From Paenibacillus phytohabitans (GTDB lineage: Bacteria; Bacillota; Bacilli; Paenibacillales; Paenibacillaceae), in the NCBI RefSeq assembly GCF_013141775.1, contig NZ_WHOB01000069.1, positions 496,001-560,000 of the forward strand: 64,000 nt of DNA. The letters run 5' to 3'. The notes below the pieces were generated by a model that saw nothing but the letters and a program-made list of their open reading frames with translations, made no database searches and had not been told where the DNA came from. The position numbers were made by a program, and so were the translations under genes. This document shows, one piece after another, positions 40,801-49,263 of the stretch (position 1 is its first letter; each line of letters opens with the position of its first letter).

Positions 40801-42625
40801 CGGTGGCGTGGTCAACCATTCGTCCTTCGGGGGAGCTTATGCGGGACGCTATGATGTCATCGTAGCAGGGCTGGGAACAGCAGGAGCGATTGCGGCGATC
40901 ACGGCGGCCAGGCAAGGGCTGAAGGTTCTTGGCGTAGAGCGTCTGCATGGCATGGGCGGTACAGGAACGGCCGGGGCTGTATGGAGCTATTATTACGGGT
41001 CGAGGGGCGGCATATCCGAGCCTCTGGATGAGCAGGTGTTAACGCTTGCTGCCGGATGCTTCACACCTTCGCAAGGCGTGAACGGAGAAGCCAAAATGAT
41101 CGTAATGGAGCAGGAAGTGATTCAGCTTGGCGCAGACCTCCGGTATGAGAGCACAATCACAGGAGTCCTTAGACGGGGCAAGCGCGTATGCGGAATCGAA
41201 TGGATATCCCCGGAAGGCCGATTCACGGCGGACAGTGAAGTCGTGATTGATTGTACGGGAGACGCGCATGTGTGCGCGCATGCAGGAGCGGGCATGTACT
41301 GCGGCCGCAAGATGGACGGCCAGCTGCAGCCGTTCTCGAACGTATGGCTGCAGCTGGAGAACGGACAGGTTAACTGCCGGCATACCGACTCGGGTTATGC
41401 CGATCCGGGAGATGCGTTAGCTCTGTCGCAAGCAATCCTCACGTCCGCAACCGTCTCTACGCACCTGAAGGATACTTATACTGAGCGGGACCGCTGGCTC
41501 CGCCTTGCACCACTGACCGGAATCAGGGAAGGGCGGCTGATCGAAGGGGAAGCACAGGTGACACTCGAATGCGTCCTCAATGACATTCATACAACGGAGC
41601 CCTTGTATTATGCGTATGCGCATGTTGATCTGCACAGCAAGGATACCGCCTTCGAGAGCGAGGTGCTGCAGAAATGGAGCGTTGCCTGCAGCATGTGGGG
41701 ACACAAACTCTCCGTTCCGGTCCCGCTCGGCGCGCTCATTCCCCGAGGAATGGAGGGGCTGCTCGTCGCGGGCAGATGTCTGGCCGTCGATCATGACTTG
41801 GCCACCTGTGTACGGATGAAACGGGATATGCAAAAAGCAGGGGAGGCTGCCGCCAATGCCGCCTATCTCTCCATAACCAGGAAAGTACCGCTCCGCGAGG
41901 TTCCTTATCCGGAGCTATCCGCGCTGCTCACCGCAACAGGCTGCTTGCAGGCAAGCGGTCACAATACGGGTCCGGCTTGGCTCGGTGCGCCGGAGAGCAT
42001 CAGGGAAGGCATGTCCAGCGCGCATCCGGGGCTTTCGATCTGGTCGGCGGTTAGAATGGGTGGATCTATTCACGCTGCATTAAGAGCCTGGATGACACAG
42101 GTTCCTGAGTCTGACCTCAGTAAGCATAGTGCATTCGCACTTGCATTGCTTGGGTATGCCTCGTCCGCACCTGTGCTGAGAAAGCTCGCGCGCGTGAAGG
42201 ACCCCTTCGTACCACAGACCCGCCTCGTCCATAAGCGCGGCCATGGGCGGGGCTATTCGGCGATTCTCCTGCTGGGACTGCTTGCGGACAAGGATGCGGC
42301 TGACTTGCTGTATACCCTATTGGAAGAACCTGTAGAAGCTTTCCCGGACCCGGATGCAAGTGAAGCGTCGGAGACGCCTGCCGAAGTACACTTCCAATAC
42401 GTCTCGTTCGCCGTGGCTGCCTTGGCCAGAATCGGGGACCGCCACTCGGATACGCGCTGTCCAACGGCCGAAGCTTATTGTAAGCTGCTGCACAGGAAGG
42501 ACCTCGGATTTGAGGTCGCCCTGCCCGGTGCGCCTCACATTCCGTACGACATGCTCCCTAAAATCCGGTTGTGCATAGAACAAACAATCCTCCGCTGGGA
42601 CATCGGACCGCTGTCCTGGAGGTGA
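40778..42625 (+). CDS. FAD_oxidored-family flavoprotein with C-terminal HEAT-like repeats
   Basis: 615 residues. The FAD-binding loop is VIVAGLGTAGAIAAITAARQ, followed by GMGGTGTAGAVWSYYYG, DCTGDAHVCAHAG and a late LIPRGMEGLLVAGRCLAVDHD, as in PF12831 proteins. The last third has HEAT-like helices (SAFALALLGYASSAPVLRKL, GYSAILLLGLLADKDAADLL, VSFAVAALARIGD). The start at 40778 is set by GGGAGGG 8 nt upstream; the open frame begins earlier inside the previous gene. It probably oxidises a sugar or sugar acid; the substrate cannot be told. Confidence 0.8.
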   Translation: MEHAERYSGGVVNHSSFGGAYAGRYDVIVAGLGTAGAIAAITAARQGLKVLGVERLHGMGGTGTAGAVWSYYYGSRGGISEPLDEQVLTLAAGCFTPSQGVNGEAKMIVMEQEVIQLGADLRYESTITGVLRRGKRVCGIEWISPEGRFTADSEVVIDCTGDAHVCAHAGAGMYCGRKMDGQLQPFSNVWLQLENGQVNCRHTDSGYADPGDALALSQAILTSATVSTHLKDTYTERDRWLRLAPLTGIREGRLIEGEAQVTLECVLNDIHTTEPLYYAYAHVDLHSKDTAFESEVLQKWSVACSMWGHKLSVPVPLGALIPRGMEGLLVAGRCLAVDHDLATCVRMKRDMQKAGEAAANAAYLSITRKVPLREVPYPELSALLTATGCLQASGHNTGPAWLGAPESIREGMSSAHPGLSIWSAVRMGGSIHAALRAWMTQVPESDLSKHSAFALALLGYASSAPVLRKLARVKDPFVPQTRLVHKRGHGRGYSAILLLGLLADKDAADLLYTLLEEPVEAFPDPDASEASETPAEVHFQYVSFAVAALARIGDRHSDTRCPTAEAYCKLLHRKDLGFEVALPGAPHIPYDMLPKIRLCIEQTILRWDIGPLSWR

Positions 42626-42660
42626 AATATTCATGTTTAGCCGGTTAATTATTTCTATTT

Positions 42661-42674
42661 AGTAAGCGGTTGCA
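42661..42674. promoter_or_regulatory. cre-like site upstream of the first sugar ABC importer
   Basis: AGTAAGCGGTTGCA matches the CcpA cre consensus TGWAANCGNTNWCA at 12 of 14 positions and lies 53 bp before the solute-binding protein start. A TATGAT follows at 42681. Confidence 0.5.
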
Positions 42675-42726
42675 ACCCTTTATGATGAAGGGGTACAGCA
42701 ATCACACTTCACGGGGGGATTATGAA

Positions 42727-44151
42727 ATGAAGCGTTATAAAGGGTCCACACACAAGCGGGCTGCGCTGTTAACCATGTCGCTCGCCTTCGGCCTGCTGAC
42801 GGCGTGCGGTTCCGGCAACGGGAACGATCCGGCAGCAGAATCGGCGGCAACGCCGGCGGGCAATACGCCTGCGGCGGAGAATACAGCAGAGCCTTCCAAG
42901 GAAGCAGCTATCGTCGAGATTACCGTTTGGGATAAGCCGGCGCCGGATGCCGCAACGAAAGCAGTCGCCGAAGAATTGCAGGCAAAGTTCGATGCTGCTT
43001 ATCCGAATATCAAGGTCATACACGAGGATGAGACGCAGACGCCCGAGAAATTCCTGGCAGCGGTTGCGGGCGGAGAGCAGCCTGACGTGTTCCGGCCGTC
43101 GTTCCCCAAGATGCAGGAATACGTTCAAGCGGGCATTGTAGCGGATATTACCGATTTGATCAACGCTTCCCCTGATAAGGACCGCTTTATCGACGGCGCC
43201 TTCAACATGGCTACACGGGACGGCAAAATCTATGGCGTACCTCTCTCAATGTATTCGACGGGCGTCTATTACAACAAAAAGCTGTTCGAAACTGCCGGAA
43301 TCACGAGCCTTCCCGCCACATGGGATGAATTCGCTGCTACGGCCAAGACCGTACAAGAGAAGAATCCGGGCACTATCGGTTTCGATATTCTCGGCATGGA
43401 CTGGGGCGACTGGCACTTCGAGTATTACGTCTGGCAAGCCGGAGGAGATTTGACGGAGCTTCAGCCGGACGGAACGGTCAAGCTTAACTTCACTTCTGAG
43501 GCTACCGTCACAGCCTTGCAGTATTACAAGGATTTGAAATGGACGCATAAAGTCGTTCAGAGCAATGTTCTCCAGTCTTTTGAAGAGAATAACAAGGACT
43601 TCTACAGCGGGAAGTCGGCGATGATCCTCGGAGCATCCGATGCCTATAACACCTTCGTCGGACAGGGTATGGACCCGAGCGTAATCGGCTTCATGCCATA
43701 CCCGGTCGGTCCTGCGGGTGTAGGCCCATCCCAGGTGGGCGGCAGCTTCTGGGCAATCAGCCCGTCGGCAACTCCGGAGAAGCGGCAGGCGGCTTTTGAT
43801 TACATTATGTTCATGTCCTCCAAGGAAGCCTTCGAGACCCGGCTGCAGTTCAATAAAGACAACGGGCTGGGAGTCAACCCGTTTACCGTCGTCAAAGACG
43901 TAGACACATCCAATTATGTTGAAGGCATGCCCGCTGATTTCTTAAGTGCCATCCGTAAGGCGGCCGAAACGCAGCAATTGGAATATTATTTGAAGTCGAG
44001 TCTGAGCCCCTATGTGGTGAAGCCGATTCAGAAGGTGCTGCTCGATCAGAATGCTGATCCTTTGACGGAGCTCAAGGCGGCGGAACAATTGGCGCAGAAG
44101 GAAGTTATTGATAAATATAACACAGATATCCTGAGTCAATCCGGCAAGTAA
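42727..44151 (+). CDS. Sugar ABC transporter solute-binding lipoprotein
   Basis: 474 residues. Signal peptide with lipobox LLTAC (Cys27), an Ala/Pro/Glu-rich linker and a family 1 extracellular solute-binding fold (ITVWDKPAPDAATKAVAEEL, GEQPDVFRPSFPKMQEYV, GKIYGVPLSMYSTGVYYNKKLFE split over two lobes). It binds oligosaccharide at the cell surface and hands it to the two permeases that follow. GGGGGGAT lies 6 nt before the ATG at 42727; the longer frame from 42670 has no such site. No ATPase gene is nearby; such importers usually share MsmX. Confidence 0.92.
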   Translation: MKRYKGSTHKRAALLTMSLAFGLLTACGSGNGNDPAAESAATPAGNTPAAENTAEPSKEAAIVEITVWDKPAPDAATKAVAEELQAKFDAAYPNIKVIHEDETQTPEKFLAAVAGGEQPDVFRPSFPKMQEYVQAGIVADITDLINASPDKDRFIDGAFNMATRDGKIYGVPLSMYSTGVYYNKKLFETAGITSLPATWDEFAATAKTVQEKNPGTIGFDILGMDWGDWHFEYYVWQAGGDLTELQPDGTVKLNFTSEATVTALQYYKDLKWTHKVVQSNVLQSFEENNKDFYSGKSAMILGASDAYNTFVGQGMDPSVIGFMPYPVGPAGVGPSQVGGSFWAISPSATPEKRQAAFDYIMFMSSKEAFETRLQFNKDNGLGVNPFTVVKDVDTSNYVEGMPADFLSAIRKAAETQQLEYYLKSSLSPYVVKPIQKVLLDQNADPLTELKAAEQLAQKEVIDKYNTDILSQSGK

Positions 44152-44228
44152 CCACAGATTACTGTTAAGCTGCCCGGGGTTTCCGGCAAGGAGATCCCGG
44201 CATCTATTCTTGTGCAGGCGGTGAAAAG

Positions 44229-45140
44229 ATGAAGCTCGAATCCAGTCCTCCCCTTAAGGCCCTTCCCGCCCCGCGGACCCGTTTCCGTATCCGGTGGACG
44301 CCGGTCTTGTTTCTACTGCCATCCATTATCGTCTTCATCGTGTTTAAGTATTATCTGATCTTCTCGGCCGTGCAAATCAGTCTATTTAACTACGATATCG
44401 TGAATCCGCCCGGCAGGTTCGTCGGGTTAGAGAATTACTTCGTCTTTTTGCAGACATCGACGTTCTGGCTTGCGCTCAAGAACACCTTTATCATCTTCCT
44501 CCTGTCCGTCGCGTTAACCTTCTGGGTGCCGATCGTTCAAGCCATCTTCCTGAGCGAGATCCGCAAGGCGAACGGAGTGTACCGGGTGCTGTATCAGATT
44601 CCGAGCATTCTGCCGGTCGTGGCAGGCGCACTGCTGTGGAAGTGGATGTACAACCCCGACAGCGGGCTGTTCAATTACTTGCTCGGCAAAATCGGCCTTG
44701 GTCCCTACGGCTGGCTCAACGATATTAACATGACTAAGTTCGCTATTGTCCTTCCGGGGTTTTTCGCCAGCGGCGGAATCGGAGTGCTGCTCTACTATGC
44801 TGCGATCAAATCGATCCCTGCAGAATTATTCGAATCGGCCAAAATCGACGGTTGCGGCCCCTGGCGCCGAATCCGGTCTCTGGTGCTGCCTAATATCCGC
44901 TTCGTAATCCTGATCCAGTTCATCTCGTTCATGTCCGGGGCGCTGCTTGCATTCGATAATATCTTCATTCTGACGAAGGGAGGACCTGCAGATGCTTCAC
45001 TGGTCGTTTCCTTGCTCATTCAGCGTTCTGCCTTCGAACAATCGAACTTCGGGATGTCGGCTGCCCTGTCATTCTTCATGTTTCTGGTCATTGCCTTGCT
45101 GACGGTCATTCAATTCAAGCTGCAGAAGGAGGAGAACTGA
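44229..45140 (+). CDS. Sugar ABC transporter permease, MalF-like
   Basis: 303 residues with six membrane helices. The cytoplasmic ATPase-contact (EAA) loop is ELFESAKIDGCGPWRRIRSLVLPNI. The first helix WTPVLFLLPSIIVFIVFKYYLIFSAVQISLFNYD is typical of MalF/UgpA-type subunits. It is followed 5 nt after its stop by the second permease, so translation is coupled. Confidence 0.92.
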   Translation: MKLESSPPLKALPAPRTRFRIRWTPVLFLLPSIIVFIVFKYYLIFSAVQISLFNYDIVNPPGRFVGLENYFVFLQTSTFWLALKNTFIIFLLSVALTFWVPIVQAIFLSEIRKANGVYRVLYQIPSILPVVAGALLWKWMYNPDSGLFNYLLGKIGLGPYGWLNDINMTKFAIVLPGFFASGGIGVLLYYAAIKSIPAELFESAKIDGCGPWRRIRSLVLPNIRFVILIQFISFMSGALLAFDNIFILTKGGPADASLVVSLLIQRSAFEQSNFGMSAALSFFMFLVIALLTVIQFKLQKEEN

Positions 45141-45145
45141 TCCTT

Positions 45146-46471
45146 ATGAAATCTAACCGCATCTCTGAGCGAGGTGAGAAGGGACTAAGGTTCACCTCCT
45201 ATGCTGTGACGATATTGTTTCTCTTGTTCGGTACGCTGCCACTCGTATGGCTGTGCCTTACTTCCATCATGGACAACGAGTCGATTCAATCGGCTACGCC
45301 CAAATTCATTCCGGACGTGCCTCACACGATTACTGTTACATTAGATTTCACGGGCGCAGACAGCGGGGATGAGACCTTCTATAAGAAAGAAGCAATGGAG
45401 GCGATCTGGTTCCCCTGGGCATCCTTAATCCGCAACAATATCGGTGAGATTATCGTGAACGGGACGAGGGACGGCCAGCAGCTGTTCCGGGCCAAGGCCA
45501 CTTCGGCGCAATTCTATGTGGGCCAGATGTCGATTGTTCCTACCCGCGTCGTCAACGATCAGGTGATGAAGCTTAAGCTGCCCACCATCGCAGAGCGGAA
45601 ACTGAGTGATTTCGAATGGTACGGCCCGGCCTCTAAGCCGGCCAAGGCTACGGCACCCTCCTCTGACCATGAGGTGGCGAAGCTCTACCGCGACTTCTTC
45701 GTGTCCCATGACGTGTTAGCCGGGAAAATAACGAGTGTCGGGCATTCCCGCAATAAGCTAAGGCTGTTCGACAGCTTCGCCAGCCTGCAGCATATAGCGC
45801 TTGGGAAAGCCGGGGATCTCGGGTTCTACCGTTACTTCATCAACAGCGGAATGGTCACGTTCACCGTCATCATCTGGCAGCTGGTCTTCGCGGGTATCGG
45901 CAGTTATGCCTTGTCCCAGCTCATCCGCAGCAGCCGCCTGAGATTCTTCCTGTTGATGTTCTTCCTGGCGACAATTATGATTCCCGGGGTATCGATCCTG
46001 ATCCCGCAATATATTCTCATCAAGAACCTGCATCTAAGTGACTCCCTGTGGGCCATCATCCTGCCGCATTTCGCCTGGGGCTTCGTAATCTTCCTGTTCA
46101 AAGGCTTCTTCGATCAGCTGCCCAAGGAATTGCTTCAGGCGGCCCGAATTGACGGTGCTGGTGAACTCAGAACCTTCTTGAAGATTGTCGTTCCCATGTC
46201 GATCCCTGTATTCACCATCGTGGCAGTCATGACCTTCGTGCCTGTATGGAATGAATTCATGTGGCCCTACATCGTAACGAAATCGCCGGAGCATTGGACC
46301 TTCCCGGTCGCGATGAACGATATGCAGCAGACGACCAACCGCAATACCATCGTCCGGCCGAACCTGATCAGTGCGAGCGGCGTCCTCTCGCTGATTCCGC
46401 TGCTGATCTTGTTCATATCCACACAGCGTTTCGTGGAGAAAGGGATTAATTTCACAGGAATTAAGGGCTAA
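45146..46471 (+). CDS. Sugar ABC transporter permease, MalG-like, with a large extracytoplasmic insert
   Basis: 441 residues instead of the usual 270-300. After the first helix (about 12-32) there is an extracytoplasmic stretch of about 200 residues (HTITVTLDFTGADS, FPWASLIRNNIGEIIVNG, RLFDSFASLQHIALG) where ordinary MalG has about 40. Five helices follow with the EAA loop LLQAARIDGAGELRTFLKIVVP. The insert is beta-rich and could touch the binding protein, as the P2 loop of E. coli MalF does (inference). AAGGAGGAG lies upstream. Confidence 0.9.
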   Translation: MKSNRISERGEKGLRFTSYAVTILFLLFGTLPLVWLCLTSIMDNESIQSATPKFIPDVPHTITVTLDFTGADSGDETFYKKEAMEAIWFPWASLIRNNIGEIIVNGTRDGQQLFRAKATSAQFYVGQMSIVPTRVVNDQVMKLKLPTIAERKLSDFEWYGPASKPAKATAPSSDHEVAKLYRDFFVSHDVLAGKITSVGHSRNKLRLFDSFASLQHIALGKAGDLGFYRYFINSGMVTFTVIIWQLVFAGIGSYALSQLIRSSRLRFFLLMFFLATIMIPGVSILIPQYILIKNLHLSDSLWAIILPHFAWGFVIFLFKGFFDQLPKELLQAARIDGAGELRTFLKIVVPMSIPVFTIVAVMTFVPVWNEFMWPYIVTKSPEHWTFPVAMNDMQQTTNRNTIVRPNLISASGVLSLIPLLILFISTQRFVEKGINFTGIKG

Positions 46472-46497
46472 TAACCACTTGAAGGAGCAGAGGATAA

Positions 46498-48423
46498 ATG
46501 GAAAGCTATGAGGTTGTCATATACGGAGCAACACCCGGCGGAATCGGTGCAGCGCTCGGAGCGGCGAGGCAGGGCCGGCGGACCTTGCTTCTGGAACCGA
46601 CAGATCATCTGGGCGGAATGCTGACCAGCGGACTAGGCAGAACCGATATTCTCTCTCTTGAAGCCTCCGGCGCCGTATTCCGTGAATTTGCCGGCCGCGT
46701 ACATGCTTATTATCGTGACCGGTACGGCGAAGAATCCGCGCAGGTCCAGGATTGCAATAGCGGATTATTCTTCGAGCCGTCCGTCGCTCAGCATATTCTG
46801 CAGGAGATGACACGCAAGGAAACGCTGCTTCACATTCAGCTGTGTGCAGAGCTGAAGGGTGTCCGGGTAGAAGGCACTCAACTGCTGGCGATTCGGGTAC
46901 AGACGCATGCTGGCGAACAGGAATTTGTCGGCAAGGTATTCGTGGACGGGACTTACGAGGGGGATCTGGCGGCGATGGCAGGTGTTCCTTACCGGCTGGG
47001 ACGCGAATCCCGGGAAGAGTGGAACGAGGAGTATGCCGGCAGGCTCTATATGAACTTCGATGAATCGAAGGAAGTGTATCCCGGCAGCACCGGCGAAGGG
47101 GACGACCGGATACAAGCGTATAATTACCGGCTGTGCCTAACCCGGAACCGGGATAATTTCATTGCTTGTACCAGACCGCCGGGGTATAACCGTGACGAAT
47201 ATGCCCTGCTGGCAAACGATGTGACGGAGCAACGGGTCAAGTCTATTGGGGATGTGCTTAATATGCTGGCCGTGCCGAACGGCAAGACAGACAGCAATAA
47301 CCACCATTACTGCATGTGCTCGACGGATCTTCCGGAGGAGAATACGGCTTATGCCGATGGGGATCGCAGGACAAGGGAGCTATTCGCGAAACGCCAGAAG
47401 GAGTATATTCAGGGGCTGCTGTGGTTTATTCAGCACGATGAGGAGCTGCCGGAGGACTTTCGCAAAGAAGCATTAAGCTGGGGGTATGCGGCGGATGAAT
47501 TTACCGCTTACGATTATTTCCCGCCGCAGCTATATGTGCGTGAAGCCAGAAGGATACAGGGAGAGTACACGTTTACAGAAAATGATGCACGACTCGCTCC
47601 CGGTCTAGCACGTGCGCCGATTCAATTCGACAGCATCGCGATCGGGGATTACCCCATTGATTCTCATGCCGTGAAGAAACGGGAGCCCGAAGGTCAAAAC
47701 AAAGCGCTTGAGGGCTTCCTCGGCCTCAACTGGCTGTCTGAAATCTATCAGATTCCCTACGGTGTTATAGTCCCGCAAGCTATTGACGGATTGCTGGTAC
47801 CGGTCGCCGTGTCCGCCAGCCATATGGGCTTCGGCACCCTCCGGATGGAGCCATGCTGGATGCAGCTCGGCTTGGCGGCCGGCATAGCCGCAGACCTTGC
47901 CATCACTAGGAACACAGATGTGCGTCTTGTGCCTGTCGATGCACTGCAGATCAGCTTGCTTGATCGGGAGCAGCGGATTACTTACTTCGAAGATGTTGCC
48001 TGGGATCATCCGGCAAGGCAGGCCGCGGAATACTTGGGAACAAAGGGGTTCTTCACTGCTTATGCTGCCGGATTAGACGATCCAATGCCGTTATCCGAAG
48101 CCTCCAGACTGATTGCATGGGCACGCAGCTTACCCGGATGCCGCAGCCTGCCTGTACTTCCGGCGACAGACAACCTAATTCCGGTTGGTACAGATATGGG
48201 GCCAAGGCTGCCCCTGGAGGAAGCCGGACCGCGGGAGTACTGGCATGAACGGCCGCTGCTAACCGGGGCGATGACGGCGAATTGGATACAGGTTGCATTA
48301 AGAGGGCTTGGCCTCTCCGCCCGGGAGGACCCGCTTATAGAGCTTAGCCGGGAATCCAGCATCACAAGAGGGACGTTTGTGTCCAAGCTGTATGAGCTTA
48401 TCCGTGAGGTTCAGCAAATGTAG
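46498..48423 (+). CDS. FAD_oxidored-family flavoprotein (641 residues)
   Basis: The N-terminal VVIYGATPGGIGAALGAARQGRRTLLLEPTDHLGGMLTSGLG, read in two pieces, is the classic PF12831 start. VFVDGTYEGDLAAMAGVPYRLGRE (about 155-180) and the later VPQAIDGLLVPVAVSASHMGFGTLRMEP complete the FAD site. No signal peptide. AAGGAG is upstream of the ATG. The gene directly follows the permeases, so it is expected to act on the imported glycan. It is the third flavoprotein of this type in 9 kb. Confidence 0.85.
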   Translation: MESYEVVIYGATPGGIGAALGAARQGRRTLLLEPTDHLGGMLTSGLGRTDILSLEASGAVFREFAGRVHAYYRDRYGEESAQVQDCNSGLFFEPSVAQHILQEMTRKETLLHIQLCAELKGVRVEGTQLLAIRVQTHAGEQEFVGKVFVDGTYEGDLAAMAGVPYRLGRESREEWNEEYAGRLYMNFDESKEVYPGSTGEGDDRIQAYNYRLCLTRNRDNFIACTRPPGYNRDEYALLANDVTEQRVKSIGDVLNMLAVPNGKTDSNNHHYCMCSTDLPEENTAYADGDRRTRELFAKRQKEYIQGLLWFIQHDEELPEDFRKEALSWGYAADEFTAYDYFPPQLYVREARRIQGEYTFTENDARLAPGLARAPIQFDSIAIGDYPIDSHAVKKREPEGQNKALEGFLGLNWLSEIYQIPYGVIVPQAIDGLLVPVAVSASHMGFGTLRMEPCWMQLGLAAGIAADLAITRNTDVRLVPVDALQISLLDREQRITYFEDVAWDHPARQAAEYLGTKGFFTAYAAGLDDPMPLSEASRLIAWARSLPGCRSLPVLPATDNLIPVGTDMGPRLPLEEAGPREYWHERPLLTGAMTANWIQVALRGLGLSAREDPLIELSRESSITRGTFVSKLYELIREVQQM

Positions 48424-48438
48424 TGAGGGGGTATGTTT

Positions 48439-49056
48439 TTGAGAACGTCTGGCCGATGGGCAGGCAAAAGCTGGGGCACGCTTGGCGACAGCATCAGCGC
48501 GGCGGGTGGTTATCAGCCGCTGGTGTGTGCAGAAGTTGGTTTCGGAACAATGGCCAACCTCGCAGTCAGCGGTTGTCCTATGGCAGCGGGCGGAGACCGT
48601 GACTACGGGGCGACTGTACATGCGGGCCGTTCTTTAACAGAGATCCCTGACTGTGTTACTATTTTGGCCGGAACCAACGATTTCAGGCTCGATAAGCCGC
48701 TGGGGAGTATGGAAGGGCGGGACATTCATACCTTTTACGGTGCCTACGCCACTTTGATTGAGGACCTGTTAACCCGCAGGCCGGATGCCCGTCTGAATCT
48801 GTGGACTCCGCTTCAGCGGGATAAGGACGGATGGGATACCACCGTCAGGAACTGCGCAGGCTTCCGCCTGCCGGATTACGCTGAAGCGGTCCGCAGGATC
48901 GGAGCCTATTATGCGGTGCCAGTACTGGACTTGTATGCTGAAAGCGGGATTACCCGGTTAACTCTGGATTATTTCACCCTTGACGGCCTTCATCCGAACG
49001 AGGCAGGCTTTCAGCGGATTGCTGAGCTGGCCATCCCTTTTCTGGAGCGGATTTGA
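48439..49056 (+). CDS. SGNH/GDSL-family hydrolase, probable carbohydrate esterase
   Basis: About 205 residues. Block I GDSISAAGGY (nucleophile Ser), block III AGTNDF and block V DGLHPNEAGF (Asp and His) form the SGNH set. No signal peptide, so it would deacylate imported oligosaccharides, for example remove acetyl groups. GAGGGGG (48425-48431) fits the TTG at 48439 with 7 nt spacing; the ATG at 48433 is only 1 nt away, so the exact start is uncertain. It is the last gene of module A before a terminator. Confidence 0.85.
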   Translation: MRTSGRWAGKSWGTLGDSISAAGGYQPLVCAEVGFGTMANLAVSGCPMAAGGDRDYGATVHAGRSLTEIPDCVTILAGTNDFRLDKPLGSMEGRDIHTFYGAYATLIEDLLTRRPDARLNLWTPLQRDKDGWDTTVRNCAGFRLPDYAEAVRRIGAYYAVPVLDLYAESGITRLTLDYFTLDGLHPNEAGFQRIAELAIPFLERI

Positions 49057-49095
49057 ATAGCAGGCTGAATGGTTCCATGCACTTTTGAATGTACA

Positions 49096-49136
49096 AAGAA
49101 ACCTCTCTTATGAGAGGTTTCTTCATTTGTTTTTTA
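49096..49136 (+). terminator. Rho-independent terminator of module A
   Basis: AAGAAACCTCTC (49096-49107) pairs perfectly with GAGAGGTTTCTT (49112-49123) around TTAT, followed by a T-rich run. It may also stop the convergent GH9 transcript. Confidence 0.88.
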
Positions 49137-49263
49137 AGATTGCAGATCCAATTCCCGCTTAAACAGCGGAGAGGACGGAACGATTGTGGAAAAGCGACAG
49201 CGGTCCGTTCGCGCAGCGTCCACTAAAGTGCACACGATGATCCTACTCCAAAAAAGGGGCTTA

